A stretch of 6,101 nt of DNA from NCBI GenBank assembly GCA_002316795.1, contig DCEE01000059.1, forward strand, positions 2,694-8,794. Reading direction: 5' to 3'. The notes below the pieces were generated by a model. The model did no database searches. It saw nothing but the letters and a program-made list of their open reading frames with translations, and was not told the DNA's origin. Of the stretch, positions 4,702 to 6,101 are shown one piece after another. Origin of the DNA: Synergistaceae bacterium UBA1037 (GTDB lineage: Bacteria; Synergistota; Synergistia; Synergistales; Synergistaceae). The translations under genes were made by a program, and so were the position numbers. The number at the start of each line of letters is the position of its first letter. Position 1 is the first letter of the stretch.

Positions 4702-5094
4702 ATTTATTCCGACAAAGTTATTGAACATCTGATGTCACCACAAAACGCAAGGAACATGCCCGATGCCGATGCGGAAGGAACGGTAGGCGATCCTGAATGC
4801 GGGGATGCGCTGACATTTTATCTTAAAGTTTCTGACGGGGTAATCTTTGATATCAGCTATTTGGTATTCGGATGCTGTGCGGCGATAGCAACTTCGAGCG
4901 CCACCTCTGTGCTGGCAAAAGGAAAATCGTTAAGGGAAGCATTGGATATCACTGAGGATGATGTGGTGAACGCGCTTGATGGACTGCCTGAAAGCAAAGT
5001 CCACTGCTCTCTTCTTGGAGTCAGTGCTTTGAGGTGCGCTATATTTGATTACTGTGAAAAAAACAACATTGACGTTACGGAGGAAATAAAATGA
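4702..5094 (+). CDS. NifU/IscU-type iron-sulfur cluster scaffold protein, possible ATT start
   Basis: About 130 residues forming a single U-type scaffold domain that assembles [2Fe-2S] or [4Fe-4S] clusters in the cytoplasm. The usual opening is present as 'IYSDKVIEHLMSPQNARNMP'. All cluster ligands are visible: C33 and D35 in 'PECGD', C58 in 'FGCCAAIATSS' (with an extra C59 where Gly is common), and H101-C102 in 'KVHCSLLG'. There is no separate NifU ferredoxin or Nfu domain. The start is uncertain: family members normally begin M-Y-S-[DE]-K-V, and here the first codon is ATT instead of ATG, with AGGGAG 9 nt upstream. A TTG at 4669 is an alternative but has no good ribosome site. The frame is open upstream through the DUF134 gene, so a frameshift fusion is not strictly excluded. 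The stop overlaps the next start (ATGA, 5091-5094). No cysteine desulfurase gene is in view. Confidence 0.85.
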   Translation: MYSDKVIEHLMSPQNARNMPDADAEGTVGDPECGDALTFYLKVSDGVIFDISYLVFGCCAAIATSSATSVLAKGKSLREALDITEDDVVNALDGLPESKVHCSLLGVSALRCAIFDYCEKNNIDVTEEIK

Positions 5095-5456
5095 AGATAG
5101 CTATCCCGGCAGATGAAAAAAGGATAGATTCAACAGTTTGCCAGTCTTTTGGAAGGACCCCGTTCTTCGTGATTTACGAAACAGAGACAGACGATGCCGA
5201 GTTCCTTGATAATTCTGCTGCGTCCAGTCAGGGCGGAGCAGGGATAAAGGCAGCACAGACAGTCGCAGATTCAGGAGTTTCAGCACTTCTTACCCCGCGT
5301 TGCGGGCAAAATGCGGCTGAAGTGCTTACTGCTGCCGGCATTTTGATTTTTAAAACAGAAAACTCTTCTATAACTGAAAGTATCGCCGATTTTAAAGAAA
5401 AACGTCTTGAACAGCTTCAGGAGATCCATGCCGGATTTCACGGACATGGCGGCTAA
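5091..5456 (+). CDS. NifX/NifB-domain (dinitrogenase Fe-Mo cofactor biosynthesis family) protein
   Basis: A 121-residue single-domain protein of the family that includes NifX, NafY, the NifB C-terminus and the archaeal MTH1175-type proteins. Visible features are the opening 'MKIAIPADEKRIDSTVCQSFGRTPFFVIYE', the middle 'GGAGIKAAQTVADSGVSALL' and 'TPRCGQNAAEVLTAAGI' (C88 in the RCGQNA turn), and a His/Gly-rich tail 'HAGFHGHGG' that could bind metal. Family members bind or carry metal-sulfur clusters; the Desulfovibrio orange protein is a related Mo/Cu-sulfide carrier. No nitrogenase genes are seen, so a nitrogenase role is not implied. GGAGG (5079-5083) lies 7 nt before the ATG. The gene overlaps the NifU-like stop by 4 nt and the ATPase start downstream, so coupled expression with its likely cluster donor and ATPase is expected. 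Confidence 0.9.
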   Translation: MKIAIPADEKRIDSTVCQSFGRTPFFVIYETETDDAEFLDNSAASSQGGAGIKAAQTVADSGVSALLTPRCGQNAAEVLTAAGILIFKTENSSITESIADFKEKRLEQLQEIHAGFHGHGG

Positions 5457-6101
5457 GAATTTAAAAATTGCAATATTGAGCGGCAAGGGCGGAACAGGGA
5501 AAACACTGCTTTCTGTCAATCTGGCATCAGCTGCTGCAGATTCCGTATACGTTGACTGTGATGTCGAAGAACCCAATGGACATCTCTTTTTTAAACCTCA
5601 ATGGAATATCGAAAAAGAAATATCTGTAAAGATACCACAGGTCGACCCGAATAAATGCGACGGGTGTAAAAAATGTGTTGAATTCTGCAAGTTCAATGCT
5701 CTGGCATACATAAACAAAAATTTGAAAATTTTTGATGATGTTTGCCACTCCTGCGGAGGGTGTTCGCTGGTATGTCCACAGGGGGCCCTTACAGAACGGG
5801 ACAAAGCCGTAGGAACTCTTTCTGTTGGCGATTCAGAGGGAGTGCGGGTTTTGTCCGGAATGATGAAAACAGGAATTGCTTCAGGAATTCCAATAATTAA
5901 GGAACTCCTCACTCAATGCGGATCTCTTGAAGATGATCGGCCGATCTTTATAGACTGCCCTCCGGGAAGTGCCTGTATCGTTATGGAAAGCATAAAAGAC
6001 GCAGACTACTGTCTTTTGGCTGCGGAACCTACCATATTCGGCAGACATAACCTTGAGATGGTCTGGTCTCTGGTCAGGCTCTTCGAAAAACCGCATTCTG
6101 T
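5428..6101 (+). CDS. MinD-superfamily P-loop ATPase with inserted ferredoxin domain (partial, C-terminus missing)
   Basis: About 224 residues are visible before the window ends. The deviant Walker A motif 'SGKGGTGKT' (18-26) with the extra signature lysine K20 marks the MinD/Mrp/NifH class, and 'DCDVEEPNGHLF' and 'IDCPPG' (from about 175) give the switch and Walker B regions. Between them are two 4Fe-4S motifs: C77, C80, C83, C87 and C106, C109, C112, C116. These ATPases accompany orange-protein and NifX-like genes and are thought to load or transfer metal-sulfur clusters. Two in-frame starts compete. ATG 5428 has AGGAG at 5419-5423 with a short 4-nt spacer and overlaps nifX-like by 29 nt; ATG 5446 starts nearer the beta-strand but lacks a close ribosome site. 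Such clusters often carry a second paralogous ATPase next, which would lie past the right edge. Confidence 0.93.
   Translation, partial: MPDFTDMAAKNLKIAILSGKGGTGKTLLSVNLASAAADSVYVDCDVEEPNGHLFFKPQWNIEKEISVKIPQVDPNKCDGCKKCVEFCKFNALAYINKNLKIFDDVCHSCGGCSLVCPQGALTERDKAVGTLSVGDSEGVRVLSGMMKTGIASGIPIIKELLTQCGSLEDDRPIFIDCPPGSACIVMESIKDADYCLLAAEPTIFGRHNLEMVWSLVRLFEKPHS

Noticed and set aside
4683..4724. Thirteen-codon ATG frame between the DUF134 and NifU-like genes
   Set aside because: It overlaps the NifU-like start in another frame, lacks a ribosome site of its own and has no recognisable product; a chance frame is more likely than a leader peptide.
1..6101. tRNA, rRNA, CRISPR arrays, insertion sequences or attachment sites
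   Set aside because: No cloverleaf-like sequence, spaced direct repeats, transposase frame or terminal repeats were found on reading through both strands.

Overview
The window is a compact, plus-strand bacterial region with short gaps, several ATGA stop/start overlaps and strong purine-rich ribosome binding sites. It holds two established cellular themes. The gene set (dapA-dapB-ddh next to a DUF5320/DUF134/NifU-like/NifX-like/ferredoxin-ATPase cluster) suggests an anaerobic bacterium, perhaps a member of Synergistota or a clostridial relative. That assignment is inference from gene content, not from a marker gene.

Positions 1-1834 are the end of a lysine/meso-diaminopimelate operon: the tail of dapA, complete dapB, and complete ddh (meso-DAP dehydrogenase), each overlapping the next by 4 nt. 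DapA and DapB make tetrahydrodipicolinate, and Ddh aminates it to meso-DAP in one NADPH-dependent step.

Positions 1835-3827 carry two apparently separate transcription units. One encodes a flavoprotein of the CoA-disulfide reductase/NADH oxidase type with a single N-terminal redox cysteine. The other encodes a 103-residue cupin-like protein that has lost most canonical cupin metal ligands. A moderate terminator candidate lies between them and a very strong one follows the cupin.

Positions 3900-6101 begin with a near-perfect sigma-70 promoter and run through DUF5320, a DUF134 helix-turn-helix protein, an IscU/NifU-type Fe-S scaffold, a NifX/NifB-domain protein and a MinD-like ATPase with two inserted 4Fe-4S motifs, which is cut by the window end. 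This looks like a dedicated metal-sulfur cluster assembly or handling operon related to the 'orange protein'-type clusters of anaerobes.

The most interesting signals are regulatory. A palindrome of the form (T/A)GACATATGTC(A/T) lies in front of the flavoprotein gene, and twice more around the cluster promoter: one copy overlaps the -35 box and one lies just past the predicted transcription start. This suggests one repressor controlling both units, and the DUF134 protein is the obvious candidate. The NifU-like gene also appears to lack ATG/GTG and may start at an ATT codon.
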